Shown piece by piece: positions 1 to 9,244 of a stretch of DNA of 64,000 nt; positions within the stretch are counted from its first letter, which is position 1, and every line of letters begins with the position of its first letter. Location: assembly GCF_014201905.1 (NCBI RefSeq), contig NZ_JACHFM010000002.1, positions 930,001 to 994,000 on the forward strand, written 5' to 3'. A program made the position numbers and the translations under genes. A model generated the notes under the pieces. The model searched no databases. It had not been told where the DNA came from and saw only the letters and a program-made list of their open reading frames with translations. Source of the stretch: Amaricoccus macauensis (lineage in GTDB: Bacteria > Pseudomonadota > Alphaproteobacteria > Rhodobacterales > Rhodobacteraceae).

Positions 1-1
1 G

Positions 2-196
2 CTGCCGGCGCTCCATGAGCGGATCAGGCACGACCTGCCGGCGCCGAACCGCTCGATCGCCGCGGGCTTCGCCGAGATGTGGCCGGCGGTCGTGCGTCAG
101 CTCCGCTACGAGGATTACTTCCTGAAGCGCGAGCTGCCGCCGACGGCAAAGCCCTACCGCGCAGACTTCCACGCCGAGGCGCTGGGCGCCACCTGA
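2..196 (+). CDS. C-terminal fragment of an unidentified protein
   Basis: An open frame enters from the left edge and ends at the TGA at 194-196, giving the last 64 residues of a protein. The tail is rich in charged and aromatic residues (RQLRYEDYFLKRELPP) and has no membrane segment. Codon use matches the neighbours. I do not recognise the family; the start and the main domain lie outside the window. It converges with the minus-strand TPM gene 11 bases downstream. Confidence 0.5.
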   Translation: MPALHERIRHDLPAPNRSIAAGFAEMWPAVVRQLRYEDYFLKRELPPTAKPYRADFHAEALGAT

Positions 197-207
197 AGCC
201 TGCAAGG

Positions 208-819
208 TCAGATGAAGTAGATGCGGTCCGGCAACTCGTTCGGGCCGCTTTCCGCGCTCGGGTAGTGCTCGACGAGCACGGTCGAGCACATCCCGATCGC
301 CGCGATGAAGCCGTCAGCGACACGGCCCTCCCGCACATGCGCAATCAGTGCATCGACGGCACCCTGCCAGTGCGACTGGGGCACCCGCTCGGCAACGCCG
401 TCGTCAGCGATGATCCGGGCGTAGTGCTCGGCCAGCGACACGAAGATCAGGATGCCTGAGCGCTCCTCCTTGCGCGAGACGCCCCGGGTGAAGAACTGTT
501 CCGTCGCCACGCGAAACGCCATCGCCCGCCGTGCCCGGCGCGGGATCAGCGCCACCCGTACCGGCGGCAGGCAGAGCAGGATCGCCCCGACCAGAAAGAC
601 CAGAACCTGCACCGAAAGGATTGTCGTCACCGAGAGCGTGGTGAAGGCGACGAGAAGCCACGGCGCGACCAACGCCGCGATCGCCGCGAGCAGGATCGGC
701 AACGCGCCGCTGTCGGCCGACTGATCGGCGAGCACGCAGACGATTTCTCCGCTCGTCTTCGTCTCGACATCGCGGATTGCGGCGGTGATCCGGTCACGAT
801 CCTCGGGAGACATCTCCAT
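208..819 (-). CDS. TPM-domain membrane protein (short form)
   Basis: A 203-residue protein of the TPM (TLP18.3/Psb32/MOLO-1) family. The N-terminus (residues 1-35, with TKTSGEIVCVLAD) carries the TPM core, followed by two hydrophobic segments at about 40-60 and 65-85. The C-terminal part holds the typical FFTRGVSRKEERSGILIFVSLAEHYARIIAD stretch, given here as a landmark split over residues 109-139. The start ATG overlaps the stop of the upstream TPM gene (TAATG), so the two are co-translated, with lemA in front. This LemA-TPM-TPM trio is common in proteobacteria; its role, probably at the cell envelope, is poorly defined. Confidence 0.82.
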   Translation of the reverse strand: MEMSPEDRDRITAAIRDVETKTSGEIVCVLADQSADSGALPILLAAIAALVAPWLLVAFTTLSVTTILSVQVLVFLVGAILLCLPPVRVALIPRRARRAMAFRVATEQFFTRGVSRKEERSGILIFVSLAEHYARIIADDGVAERVPQSHWQGAVDALIAHVREGRVADGFIAAIGMCSTVLVEHYPSAESGPNELPDRIYFI

Positions 820-1613
820 TACCAGCTCCCCGATGCGCCGCCGCCACCGGACGACCCGCCGCCGCCGGAGAACCCGCCACCCCCGCCGCCGAACCCGCCG
901 CCGCCGCGCCCACCGCCGAAGCCGCCGGAGCGCCCGCTGCCGGAGGTCACGAGGAGGGCGAACATCACGTTCATCACCAGCCGGCGGAAGCCCGGCGAGA
1001 TGGTGAAGAGTGCGAAGAACCCGAAAAACCCGGCGATCAGCAGCCAGTCGGGCGGCCCCGCCTCAGGCTGACGGTCAAGACGCAGGTCGGGCCGCGCCGC
1101 CCATTCGGAGGCGTCGGTGGTGAGCACGGTGATGATGTCGTCGACACCGCGCACGACGCCGCCACTGAAATCCCCGGCCTTGAACCGTGGGGTGATGGCG
1201 TTGGCGATGATGACGCTCGAAAGCGCGTCGGTCAGCGTGCCTTCGAGGCCGTAGCCGACCTCGATCCGCACCCGCCGCTCGTTCGGAGCGACCAGCAGCA
1301 GCACGCCGTTGTTCTGCGTCGCCTCCCCGAGCCGCCATGCCCGGAAGAGCTCGTTGGCGTAGGGCTCGATGGCCTGACCGTCGAGCGACGAGACGGTCGC
1401 AACGACGAGCTGGATGCCGGATTTGGTTTCCAGCTCCACGAGCTTCGGCTCGATGTCGGCCTTCGCCTCCGGCGAGAGGATGCCCGCCTGATCGACGATG
1501 CGGCCGGTCAGCGGCGGAAAGGTCTGTGCCCAGGCAACCGCCGCGATGAAGACAAGGGCGACCGCAAGCAGCCACGCGCCGGGGCGCGAGGCACTGCGAC
1601 CGCCATGTCCCAT
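819..1613 (-). CDS. YgcG-like TPM-domain protein with Gly/Ser-rich tail
   Basis: About 264 residues if started at ATG 1613; a TTG at 1625 in the same frame is an alternative. A signal peptide/anchor (LLAVALVFIAAVAWAQ) is followed by a TPM domain (LTGRIVDQAGILS, then VVATVSSLDGQ and GVLLLVAPNERRVRIEVGYG). A second hydrophobic segment (WLLIAGFFGFFALFTIS) precedes a low-complexity Gly/Ser tail, as in YgcG/BA42-type proteins. It lies 16 bases after lemA and overlaps the next TPM gene. The family is extracytoplasmic, but a biochemical function is not established. Confidence 0.85.
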   Translation of the reverse strand: MGHGGRSASRPGAWLLAVALVFIAAVAWAQTFPPLTGRIVDQAGILSPEAKADIEPKLVELETKSGIQLVVATVSSLDGQAIEPYANELFRAWRLGEATQNNGVLLLVAPNERRVRIEVGYGLEGTLTDALSSVIIANAITPRFKAGDFSGGVVRGVDDIITVLTTDASEWAARPDLRLDRQPEAGPPDWLLIAGFFGFFALFTISPGFRRLVMNVMFALLVTSGSGRSGGFGGGRGGGGFGGGGGGFSGGGGSSGGGGASGSW

Positions 1614-1629
1614 CAGGCGACCCAAGGCA

Positions 1630-2229
1630 TCAGAACTTCACGGTAGGCGGGGTCTGGGCGGCGTCGTTCGCGGTGAAGTCCGCCATCGGCTTGGTGCTGC
1701 GGAAGACCGTGTTCGCCCAGATGATGCCCGGGAACGTGCGAAGAGACGTGTTGAAGGCCCGCACTGCCTCGATGTAGTCGCGCCGGGCGATGGTGATGCG
1801 GTTCTCCGTCCCCTCAAGCTGCGATTGCAGCGCGAGGAAGTTCTGGTTCGACTTCAGGTCGGGATAATTCTCGCTGACCGCAAGCAGCCGCCCGAGCGCA
1901 CCGCTGAGCTGGCCCTGCGCCTCCTGGAAGGCCTTGATCTTCGCCGGATCGGTCAGATCGTCCGCGGTGATGGTGACTTGCGTCGCCTTGGCGCGGGCCT
2001 CGACCACGGACGTCAACACGTCCTTCTCCTGCTGGGCATAGCCCTGCACCGTCGCGACGAGATTGGGGATCAGGTCCGCGCGGCGCTGGTAGTTGTTCTG
2101 GACGTCGGACCACCGCGCCTTCGCCTGCTCTTCCAGCGTCGGAATGGTGTTGTAGCCGCAGGCCGAGAGCGCCAGCGCGAGAAGCGTGAGCGCAAGGCCG
2201 GCGCGAATGCGCGCAAGTTGATAGGTCAT
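1630..2229 (-). CDS. lemA: LemA family lipoprotein
   Basis: A 199-residue LemA protein. I chose ATG 2229 because a GGAGGAG ribosome site lies about 7 bases upstream; a GTG two codons earlier is possible. The N-terminus is a lipoprotein signal ending in LALSAC, with the cysteine as lipid site. The family signature follows: YNTIPTLEEQAKARW, NQYQRRADLIPNLV-like NNYQRRADLIPNLVATVQGY, YPDLKSNQNFLALQSQLEGTE, and the tail FPGIIWAN. The fold is an antiparallel helical bundle at the membrane. It heads an operon with two TPM proteins, the standard partners of LemA. Confidence 0.93.
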   Translation of the reverse strand: MTYQLARIRAGLALTLLALALSACGYNTIPTLEEQAKARWSDVQNNYQRRADLIPNLVATVQGYAQQEKDVLTSVVEARAKATQVTITADDLTDPAKIKAFQEAQGQLSGALGRLLAVSENYPDLKSNQNFLALQSQLEGTENRITIARRDYIEAVRAFNTSLRTFPGIIWANTVFRSTKPMADFTANDAAQTPPTVKF

Positions 2230-2321
2230 GGTCACCCTCCTCCAACGAGCGAGAGGATAGGCGCGCTTTTCGCGAGTGGGAAGGGGCTTTGCGGGCGGGC
2301 CTTAACGCGGCCCGCGCCGGT

Positions 2322-5189
2322 CTAGCCGCAGGCGCCGACGTGGCCGCAGGCGGTGCAGAAGTCGCAGCCGTCGCGGCGGATGAGGGTCGGATGGCCGCAT
2401 TCGGGGCATGTCCGGCCCGCGATCTGCGCCGGGGCGGAGCCGGGTGCGGGCGCGTCGGTCCAGAGACGGGCCGAGCCCGCCCTCGGGAAGCCGGCCGCGT
2501 CCAGGACCCCGAGCATCTCGTAGCGGTGGATGAGCAGCCGTGCCACATAGGCAATCGTCGAGGGCTGCACCGCCTGCTTTTCCGAGCCGGGCACGCGCGC
2601 GAAGAAGTCGCCCTGCGCCTCGGGCAAGTCCTTCAGGCCGCGCAGCTTCTTCCCGATCCAGGCCGGGTCGATCACCCGCATGTCGAGGCTGAGCGACCGG
2701 GTGAGGCCGTTGAACTCCAGCGGATAGGCACCCGAAAGCCAGACCGAGAACGGCCGCTTGGTGCCATCGGGCAGGACGCACTCCTTCACGAACATCGCGA
2801 AGTCGTCGCCGGTCGTCGGGTTCAGGATATCGACGGTCCAGGACAGCGTGCCGTCGACGCCGGATTTCGGCTCCTTGCGGGAGAACATCGCATCGACGAG
2901 CGGCGTCGCGTCGTCGTCGCCATCGAAGACCCCGAGGGCGCGGCAGCGGTATTCGACGACCCGCGCGAAGGCGCTGACCGCGCCCTGCACCGGCACCGGC
3001 CGGCCATCGGGCGGCATCGGCATGGTGAAGGGCGCGCCGGGCGTCTTCGCGAGGCTCTCGAGCTTCAGCGCCAGCCACGCGGGATCCTGCGCGCGCATGT
3101 CCATGGAGAGGTTCTTCGCCAGCGCCGCCAGCCCGCGCGGCGTCTGCTCGCCGTTCACCCAGACCTCGAAGGGATGCCGCGAGCCATTCTCCACATGGCC
3201 AACGAAGACCGCGAACCGCCGCTCCGGCGCCTCGACCATGTAGGTCCAGGACGGCGAGCCGTCGGTCAGCTTCGGCCGGTGCGGCCAGCGCAGCGCCGCG
3301 AGCGCCACCTGTGGCGCGTCGGAGATGCGGATCCGCCGGTCAGGCTCGGACTGGTCGAGATCCTGCGGCGCCTCGGCCGCCTCGACCGAGAGCACCGAGC
3401 CGAGCACGCTGTTCGGCCGGTAGGTGGTGATCCCCTTCAGCCCGGCGTGCCACGCTTCGAGATAAAGCGTCTCGAAGTCCTCGAAGGGATAGTCCTCCGG
3501 CACGTTCACGGTCTTCGAAATCGCCGCGTCGATCATCGGCTGGATCGCCGCCTGCATCAGCATGTGATCACGCGCCGAGATCTCAAGGGCATTGACGAAG
3601 GCTGGCGGCAGCGCGGCCGGATCGCCGCCCTTCGCACGCCAGAGCCGCCACGCGTGATCCTCGACCCGGTACTCGCGCATGCTGCCATCGGCCTCGCGCT
3701 TCTTGCGGGTGTAGAACCAGGAATACGCGGGCTCGATGCCATTCGAGGCGTTGTCCGCGAAGGCGAGGCTGATGGTGCCAGTCGGCGCGATCGAGAGCAG
3801 GTGGCTGTTGCGCATGCCGTGCGCCCGGATCTCCGCCCGGATGTCGTCGGGCAGGCGCGAGGCCATGCCGGACGCGAGGTAGGGTTCCGCATCGAAGAGC
3901 GGGAACGCGCCCTTCTCGCGCGCGAGTGCGACGGACGCCCGATAGGCCGCGTCGCGCATGGTCCGCGCGATCTCCGCCGCCTCGGCCCGCGCAGCCGTGG
4001 TGTCGTAGCGCAGGCCCATGAGGATGAGCGCATCGCCGAGACCGGTGAAGCCAAGGCCGATCCGGCGCTTCGCCTCCGCCTCGCGCGCCTGCTCGGGCAG
4101 CGGCCAGACCGTCGTCGTCAGCACGTTGTCGAGCATCCTGACCGCGATCGCCACCGTCTCGGCGAAACGCGCGTGCTCGAACGCCGCGTCAGGCGTGAAG
4201 GGGTCCGTCACGAAGCGGGTGAGGTCCATCGACCCGAGGCAGCAGCAGCCGTGATCGGGGATCGGGATCTCGCCGCAGGGGTTCGTCGCCTCGATCGTCT
4301 CGCAGTAGTGGAGGTTGTTCTCGCCGTTGATCCGGTCGAGGAAGAGCACGCCGGGTTCCGCCGCCTCGTAGGTCGACCGCATGATCGCCGACCAGAGCTC
4401 GCGCGCCCGGATCGTGGCGTAGACCCAGACGCCGTCTTCCCGCTGGCGCGCGCCGGCGGCGATCTGCGCCGGGCCGGGCTCGGCCTTGTGGACAAGGTCG
4501 AATTCGCCATCCGCCTCGACCGCGCGCATCAGCGCGTCGGGCACGCCGACGGAGATGTTGAAGTTGTTGAGCCGGCCCGCCTGACGCTTGGCGCCGACGA
4601 ATTCGAGGATGTCCGGGTGGTCGGCACGCAGCACGCCCATCTGCGCGCCGCGACGGGCACCCGCACTCTCGACCGTGGCGCAGGACTGGTCGAAGACATG
4701 CATGTAGCTGATCGGACCGGAAGCAGCGCTGGCGGTGCCGTGAACCCGCGCGCCGCGCGGGCGGATCGCCGAGAAGTCGTAGCCGACGCCACCGCCCCGG
4801 CGCATGGTCTCCGCCGCCTCGCGGAGCGCGATGTAGATGCCGGGCTTGCCGTCCACGGTCTCGGAGACCGAATCGCCCACCGGCTGCACGAAGCAGTTGA
4901 TGAGCGTGACCTCGCGGATCCCGGTGCCCGCCGCCGCGTTGATCCGCCCGCCGGGAATGAAGCCTGCCTCCAGCGCCCGCAGGAAATCGGCCTCATGCGC
5001 GCCGGGATCATCCTCGACCGCGGCCAGCGCGCGCGCCACGCGCGAGCGCACCGCACGCACCGCGTCCGGGCCGTCGAGCCCGCGCTCCGCGCCCTTGGCG
5101 TACTTCTCGCGCAGCACGTCGAGGCTCACCTCCTGCCAGGGCAGGGTCACGCGGGCGGAGCCGGTCGTGGGATGCTGGGGACTGTTCAC
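2322..5189 (-). CDS. nrdJ: class II (adenosylcobalamin-dependent) ribonucleotide reductase
   Basis: Reduces ribonucleotides to deoxyribonucleotides with a B12-generated thiyl radical, independent of oxygen. About 955 residues from GTG 5189, which has AGGG upstream; the frame runs on to a TTG at 5252 but through promoter-like lower-GC sequence. Visible motifs: [11 protein letters not shown] with a redox cysteine, the radical site NPCGE followed by a cysteine-rich stretch and LGSMDLTRF, and PTGTISLAF. After the barrel come two tandem TSCPD-type repeats and a C-terminal zinc-ribbon-like tail (CPECG ... CDFCTACG) that probably shuttles reducing equivalents. The gene stands alone; no class I or III enzyme is in the window, and no cobalamin riboswitch was recognised upstream. 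Confidence 0.95.
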   Translation of the reverse strand: MNSPQHPTTGSARVTLPWQEVSLDVLREKYAKGAERGLDGPDAVRAVRSRVARALAAVEDDPGAHEADFLRALEAGFIPGGRINAAAGTGIREVTLINCFVQPVGDSVSETVDGKPGIYIALREAAETMRRGGGVGYDFSAIRPRGARVHGTASAASGPISYMHVFDQSCATVESAGARRGAQMGVLRADHPDILEFVGAKRQAGRLNNFNISVGVPDALMRAVEADGEFDLVHKAEPGPAQIAAGARQREDGVWVYATIRARELWSAIMRSTYEAAEPGVLFLDRINGENNLHYCETIEATNPCGEIPIPDHGCCCLGSMDLTRFVTDPFTPDAAFEHARFAETVAIAVRMLDNVLTTTVWPLPEQAREAEAKRRIGLGFTGLGDALILMGLRYDTTAARAEAAEIARTMRDAAYRASVALAREKGAFPLFDAEPYLASGMASRLPDDIRAEIRAHGMRNSHLLSIAPTGTISLAFADNASNGIEPAYSWFYTRKKREADGSMREYRVEDHAWRLWRAKGGDPAALPPAFVNALEISARDHMLMQAAIQPMIDAAISKTVNVPEDYPFEDFETLYLEAWHAGLKGITTYRPNSVLGSVLSVEAAEAPQDLDQSEPDRRIRISDAPQVALAALRWPHRPKLTDGSPSWTYMVEAPERRFAVFVGHVENGSRHPFEVWVNGEQTPRGLAALAKNLSMDMRAQDPAWLALKLESLAKTPGAPFTMPMPPDGRPVPVQGAVSAFARVVEYRCRALGVFDGDDDATPLVDAMFSRKEPKSGVDGTLSWTVDILNPTTGDDFAMFVKECVLPDGTKRPFSVWLSGAYPLEFNGLTRSLSLDMRVIDPAWIGKKLRGLKDLPEAQGDFFARVPGSEKQAVQPSTIAYVARLLIHRYEMLGVLDAAGFPRAGSARLWTDAPAPGSAPAQIAGRTCPECGHPTLIRRDGCDFCTACGHVGACG

Positions 5190-5323
5190 GGGAATACCCT
5201 GCGGGCTGTCGGCGGGGGCTTCAAAGATAAGTGCGAGGGGTGCCCCAGTCAATTGCGGAGCCGGCGGAGCACCGGTATATCTTGGGTAACTCGCGGAAGC
5301 TTTCCGCTACACGTAGTGAGTCC

Positions 5324-5758
5324 ATGGGCGTTCACCTGATCAAGCTCTGCGTCGGCGCCGAGGCGGTCGAGGACCTCTTGGCCTGGCAGGCCGACCGGAT
5401 CGCCGAGCGCCGCGCCGCCGGCCTCGATCCCCACCCGTATCACGTCACCCGGATGTGGCCGAAACGCGCCGACGAACTTACTGACGGCGGCTCGCTCTAC
5501 TGGGTGTTCCGTGGGCTCGTCCTCGCGCGGCAGCGCGTCCTCGGGCTCGAGGCGCGGCAGGGCGCGGACGGGATCGCGCGGTGCGCCATCCGGCTCGACC
5601 CGGAGGTCGTGCGCACGGTGCCACAGCCGCGCCGGCCGTTTCAGGGGTGGCGCTACCTGCGCCCGGAAGACGCGCCGGCCGACCTCGCCGCCGGCCAGGC
5701 CGAAGCGGACTTGCCCCCGACCCTCGCCGCCGGTCTCGCCGAGCTGGGAGTCCTCTAG
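5324..5758 (+). CDS. DUF1489 family protein
   Basis: A 144-residue soluble protein opening with GVHLIKLCVGAEAVEDL, the hallmark of DUF1489, an alphaproteobacterial family of unknown function. Later motifs are HVTRMWPKRADEL, GSLYWVFRGLVLARQ and GWRYLRPEDAP. ATG 5324 is used because the family starts exactly here; the longer open frame upstream is noise. It runs divergently from nrdJ and is followed two bases later by a small secreted protein, so the two are probably co-transcribed. Confidence 0.88.
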   Translation: MGVHLIKLCVGAEAVEDLLAWQADRIAERRAAGLDPHPYHVTRMWPKRADELTDGGSLYWVFRGLVLARQRVLGLEARQGADGIARCAIRLDPEVVRTVPQPRRPFQGWRYLRPEDAPADLAAGQAEADLPPTLAAGLAELGVL

Positions 5759-5760
5759 CC

Positions 5761-6210
5761 ATGCGCCCTGCCCCGATGCTGATCGCTGCCGCACTGGCCG
5801 GTGCCCTCGGGGCCGCCACGCCCGCCGCTGCCGCGTCGGCGTTCAACTACGACGAGCTGGGCTTCGAGTTCTGCCGGCTGACGCTTGCCGGCGATCTCGC
5901 CGGCCTCCGGCCGCTCCTGTCCCGCGGTCTCGTGAGGGCTCTCGATCAGGCCGCGGGGAACCCGTCGCTGCCGCCGCCGGACGTGCTGTTCCAGACCTAC
6001 ACCACGCCCGTGCCGGTCTGCGGCGCCCGCACGGTCAACGCGGCGCTGGTGCAGATCACCCGGAGCCAGCCGGACGGCACCGGCTGGAACGACTACATCG
6101 TCGTGGTGCCGGAACCGGACGGCCAGACCCGCATCGACGACGTGCTCTTCGCCATCCGAAAGAGCGACACGCTGATGTCGCGACTGCAGGGGCTCGCCGG
6201 GCAGGACTGA
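5761..6210 (+). CDS. small secreted protein, function unknown
   Basis: 149 residues beginning two bases after the DUF1489 stop. Residues 1-26 form a Sec signal peptide ending in TPAAAASA. The mature part has two cysteines (FEFCRLT and PVCGAR), which could form a disulfide, and a mixed alpha/beta appearance with TGWNDYIVVVPEPDG near the end. The pattern resembles periplasmic NTF2-like or DUF-type proteins, but I cannot assign a family. Tight coupling to DUF1489 is the only context clue. Confidence 0.72.
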   Translation: MRPAPMLIAAALAGALGAATPAAAASAFNYDELGFEFCRLTLAGDLAGLRPLLSRGLVRALDQAAGNPSLPPPDVLFQTYTTPVPVCGARTVNAALVQITRSQPDGTGWNDYIVVVPEPDGQTRIDDVLFAIRKSDTLMSRLQGLAGQD

Positions 6211-6237
6211 GACCCCACGCGGGAGCCGCCCGGGCGC

Positions 6238-6999
6238 TCAACGGTGGGCGAGAATCTCGCCGAGGAAGGCGCGGGTGCGGGCGTGGGTCGGGTTCGAGAA
6301 GAAGCGCTCCGGGTCGTTCTCCTCGATGATCTCGCCATCGGACATGAAGATCACCCGGTCGGCCACCTGTCGGGCGAAGCCCATCTCGTGGGTGACGCAG
6401 ATCATCGTCATGCCGTCCCGCGCGAGGGACACCATGGTGTCGAGCACCTCCTTCACCATCTCCGGGTCGAGGGCGGACGTCGGCTCGTCGAAGAGCATCG
6501 CCTTCGGCTCCATGCAGAGCGCACGGGCGATCGCCACGCGCTGCTGCTGACCGCCGGAAAGCTGGGCGGGATACTTCTCCGCCTGATTGCCGATCCGCAC
6601 CCGTTCGAGATAGCGCCGCGCGGTCGCCTCCGCGTCCGCCCGCGAGAGCTTGCGCACCCGCATCGGCGCGAGGATGCAGTTCTCGAGCACGGTCTTGTGC
6701 GGAAAGAGGTTGAACTGCTGGAAGACCATCCCGACCTCACGGCGCACTGCGTCGACCACCTTCTGGCTGTCGCTCAAGCGGTGTCCGGCGACGACGATCT
6801 CGCCCTTCTGGATCGTCTCGAGGTGATTGATGCAGCGGATGAGCGTCGACTTGCCCGACCCCGAGGGGCCGCAGAGCACGATCTTCTCGCCGGGCAAGAC
6901 GGTGAGGCTCACGTCCTTCAGCGCCTGGAACGAGCCATACCACTTGTCGACGTTGCGCATCTCGATCATGGAGGCCGTCCCCGGCCGTACTGTTGCCAT
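6238..6999 (-). CDS. polar amino acid-type ABC transporter ATP-binding protein
   Basis: 253 residues, the nucleotide-binding subunit of a HisP/GlnQ-type importer. Walker A is GPSGSGKST, the Q-loop region is [10 protein letters not shown], the signature is [15 protein letters not shown], Walker B is [14 protein letters not shown], and the switch histidine lies in VTHEMGFA. An AGGGAA ribosome site supports ATG 6999. It is the last gene of an operon that begins with the binding protein at 11653 and includes both permeases immediately upstream. The substrate is inferred from the catabolic enzymes, not from the ATPase. Confidence 0.95.
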   Translation of the reverse strand: MATVRPGTASMIEMRNVDKWYGSFQALKDVSLTVLPGEKIVLCGPSGSGKSTLIRCINHLETIQKGEIVVAGHRLSDSQKVVDAVRREVGMVFQQFNLFPHKTVLENCILAPMRVRKLSRADAEATARRYLERVRIGNQAEKYPAQLSGGQQQRVAIARALCMEPKAMLFDEPTSALDPEMVKEVLDTMVSLARDGMTMICVTHEMGFARQVADRVIFMSDGEIIEENDPERFFSNPTHARTRAFLGEILAHR

Positions 7000-7008
7000 A
7001 TCTGTTCC

Positions 7009-7653
7009 CTACTTCGAGATACCGGCCGCCATGCGCCGTTCCAGGTGGCGGCCATAGAGCGACAGCGGCCAGCACATCAGGAAGTACATCACGCCGACGA
7101 TGCCAAAGACCACGAGCGGTTGGTAAATCTGGTTCGCGACGATCACCCCGGCCCGCGTCAGTTCGATGAAGCCGACGATCGCGGCGAGCGACGTGCCCTT
7201 CAGAAGCTGCACGAGGAACCCGACCGTCGCCGGCAGGGACAGCTTGAAGGCCTGTGGCAGGAGGATGTCGACCATCCGGCTCCGCGACGGCAGGCCAAGC
7301 GCCTCGGCGGCCTCGGTCTGGCCCCTCGGCACCGCCTGGATCGCCCCACGCCAGATCTCGCCGAGATAGGCAGAGGCGTGCGCGGTCAGCGCGAACGCCA
7401 CCGCCGCCCAGGCCGGTACGTCGAAGCCGAAAAGCGGTAGTCCGAAGTAAACCACGAAGAGCTGCATGAGCAGCGGCGTGCCCTGAAAGAGGCCGATCCA
7501 GCCGATCGCCGGAATGCGCAGCCACGGGCTCTTCGAGACGCGCATCAGCGCGACAAGGAGGCCGAAGGCGATGCCGCCGGCGAAGCCCACTGCCGTCAGC
7601 ACCAGCGTCCAGCGGAGGCCCTCCAGGAGGTAGGTGAATTCGAGCGTACCCAT
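7009..7653 (-). CDS. ABC transporter permease, His/Glu/Gln/Arg/opine type
   Basis: 214 residues from ATG 7651-7653. An inner-membrane permease with about five hydrophobic segments and the family coupling (EAA) loop GQTEAAEALGLPSRSRMVDILLPQAF, quoted in part: GQTEAAEALG, then ILLPQAFK. It ends 9 bases before the ATPase and starts 11 bases after the other permease. The two permeases form the heterodimeric channel. An internal GLFQGTPLLMQLF segment is typical of the HisM/GlnP branch. Confidence 0.93.
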   Translation of the reverse strand: MGTLEFTYLLEGLRWTLVLTAVGFAGGIAFGLLVALMRVSKSPWLRIPAIGWIGLFQGTPLLMQLFVVYFGLPLFGFDVPAWAAVAFALTAHASAYLGEIWRGAIQAVPRGQTEAAEALGLPSRSRMVDILLPQAFKLSLPATVGFLVQLLKGTSLAAIVGFIELTRAGVIVANQIYQPLVVFGIVGVMYFLMCWPLSLYGRHLERRMAAGISK

Positions 7654-7664
7654 CGGCTCCTCCC

Positions 7665-8327
7665 TCAGCGGTCGGGATAGGCGAACGCCCGCCGGCCGAT
7701 CGCCGCGAGCGCCCACATGGTCAGCAGCGAGATCACCAGATAGATGCCCGTCAGGGTGAAATAGACCTCGAAGCTGCGAAACGTCTCTGCCTCGATGCGC
7801 TGGCCGACGGAGGTGAGCTCGTAGGCCGAGATCGAAGTACAGATCGCGGTGGTAAGCGTCAGAAGGATGAACTGGCTCGACAGGGAGGGATAGATCGCCT
7901 TCAGCGCCGGCTTCAGCACGATCATGCGGAAAACCTCGCCCCTGTGCAGCCCGAGCGCGAGGCCGGCCTCGGTCTGGCCCTTCGGGATCGACTCGACGCC
8001 GCCGCGGATGATCTCGATCGCGTAGGCGCCGCCATTGAGCCCGAGCGCGAGGATTGCGGTGATCGTCGGGTTGAGGCGGATCCCGGCGAACGGCAGGGCA
8101 AAGAAGATGAAGTAGATCTGCACCAGAAACGGCGTGTTGCGGATGACCTCCACGAAGGCGGTCACGAGCAACGTCGGGATACGCCGCTGTGCCCGCAGCA
8201 CCGCCACCCCGCCGACGCCGATCACCATGGCGAGCGCCATGCCGAAGACCGCGAGGAGCATCGTGCCAACCACGCCCCACGCGAGGGCCTGCCAGGCATT
8301 GGTGACGACGCTGAAGTCGAGGGTCAT
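7665..8327 (-). CDS. ABC transporter permease, His/Glu/Gln/Arg/opine type
   Basis: 220 residues from ATG 8325-8327, partner of the permease at 7009-7653. Family marks are FVEVIRNTPFLVQIYFIFFALP, quoted in part as EVIRNTPFLVQIYF, and the coupling loop GQTEAGLALGLHRGEVFRMI. The start overlaps the stop of the aldo/keto reductase by 4 bases (ATGA), so translation is coupled and transport and metabolism are produced together. Confidence 0.93.
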   Translation of the reverse strand: MTLDFSVVTNAWQALAWGVVGTMLLAVFGMALAMVIGVGGVAVLRAQRRIPTLLVTAFVEVIRNTPFLVQIYFIFFALPFAGIRLNPTITAILALGLNGGAYAIEIIRGGVESIPKGQTEAGLALGLHRGEVFRMIVLKPALKAIYPSLSSQFILLTLTTAICTSISAYELTSVGQRIEAETFRSFEVYFTLTGIYLVISLLTMWALAAIGRRAFAYPDR

Positions 8328-9169
8328 CCCGCGGCCCCCGCGCTGTCGTCCTCGTCCCAAACCGGAGCCCAGGGAAGGTTCGACAGCCGCTCGCCGCGCG
8401 CCAGTCCGAAAATCGCGGCCATCTCCGCCTCGCTGAGCTCGAAATCGAAGATATCGAGGTTCGCGCGCATGTTCTCGACGCGGGACGAGCGCGGAATGGC
8501 GCCCACATTGTCCTGCTGGATCAGCCAGCGCAGCGTCACCTGCGCGGCAGACTTGCCATGCCGGCGGCCGATCTCCTGCAGAAGCTCGCTCTGAAACACC
8601 TTGCCACGGGCGATCGGCTGGTAGGCGTTCAGCAGCATGTCGGCACGGCGCATCCGCGCGAGGAGCTTCGCCTGCGAGAGATACGGGTGGTACTCGACCT
8701 GATTGCAGAAGAGATCGGCCTTGTGGACGTCGAGCGCCTCGTCGAGCAGCGGCACGGTGAAGTTGCTGACCCCGATGAGCCGGGTCCGCCCCCGAGCCTT
8801 CTCATCGGCGAAGGCCGCCAGGGTCTCGCCGAGCGGCACATCGCGCCCCGGCCAGTGGACGAGGAGCAGGTCCACCTGGTCGAGCCCCAGACGTTCGAGA
8901 CTCTCGCTCACGCGCTGATGCACCCGCTCGGGCGCGAGATCGTCGTACCAGATCTTGGTCGTCACGAAGAGCTCGCCCCGGGGCACGCCCGCGGCGGCGA
9001 TGGCGCGGCCGACCTCGGCCTCGTTGCCATAGCGGATGGCGGTGTCGATCTGGCGATAGCCGATCTCGATCGCGGTCCGGATCGCTGCCTCACCGTCCGG
9101 GCCGGTGAGTTCGAACGTTCCGAAGCCGAGCGCCGGGATCGCCTCGCCGCGGATAGTCTTCTCGATCAT
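8324..9169 (-). CDS. aldo/keto reductase
   Basis: 281 residues from ATG 9169, which follows a GAGGGGG ribosome site; ATG 9202 would add 11 residues. An NAD(P)H-dependent TIM-barrel oxidoreductase with the complete tetrad Asp42 and Tyr47 (IDTAIRYGNE), Lys72 (TTKIWYD) and His105 (LLLVHWPG), plus GVSNF, NQVEYHP and the cofactor loop IPRSSRVENM. It sits between the dehydrogenase and the transporter genes, so it probably reduces or oxidises a carbonyl intermediate of the imported compound. The substrate cannot be read from sequence. Confidence 0.9.
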   Translation of the reverse strand: MIEKTIRGEAIPALGFGTFELTGPDGEAAIRTAIEIGYRQIDTAIRYGNEAEVGRAIAAAGVPRGELFVTTKIWYDDLAPERVHQRVSESLERLGLDQVDLLLVHWPGRDVPLGETLAAFADEKARGRTRLIGVSNFTVPLLDEALDVHKADLFCNQVEYHPYLSQAKLLARMRRADMLLNAYQPIARGKVFQSELLQEIGRRHGKSAAQVTLRWLIQQDNVGAIPRSSRVENMRANLDIFDFELSEAEMAAIFGLARGERLSNLPWAPVWDEDDSAGAAG

Positions 9170-9244
9170 GGTCCCATCCCCCTCAGGCATCATCTCGTCC
9201 ATTGCGCCGCCCCCACGGTACGGGGACAGCCCGTCGAAGCCGGC

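Noticed and set aside
2289-5339. A plus-strand open frame of about 1000 codons opposite nrdJ
   Set aside because: Arg/His-rich antisense shadow typical of GC-rich DNA; the minus strand shows all class II RNR motifs.
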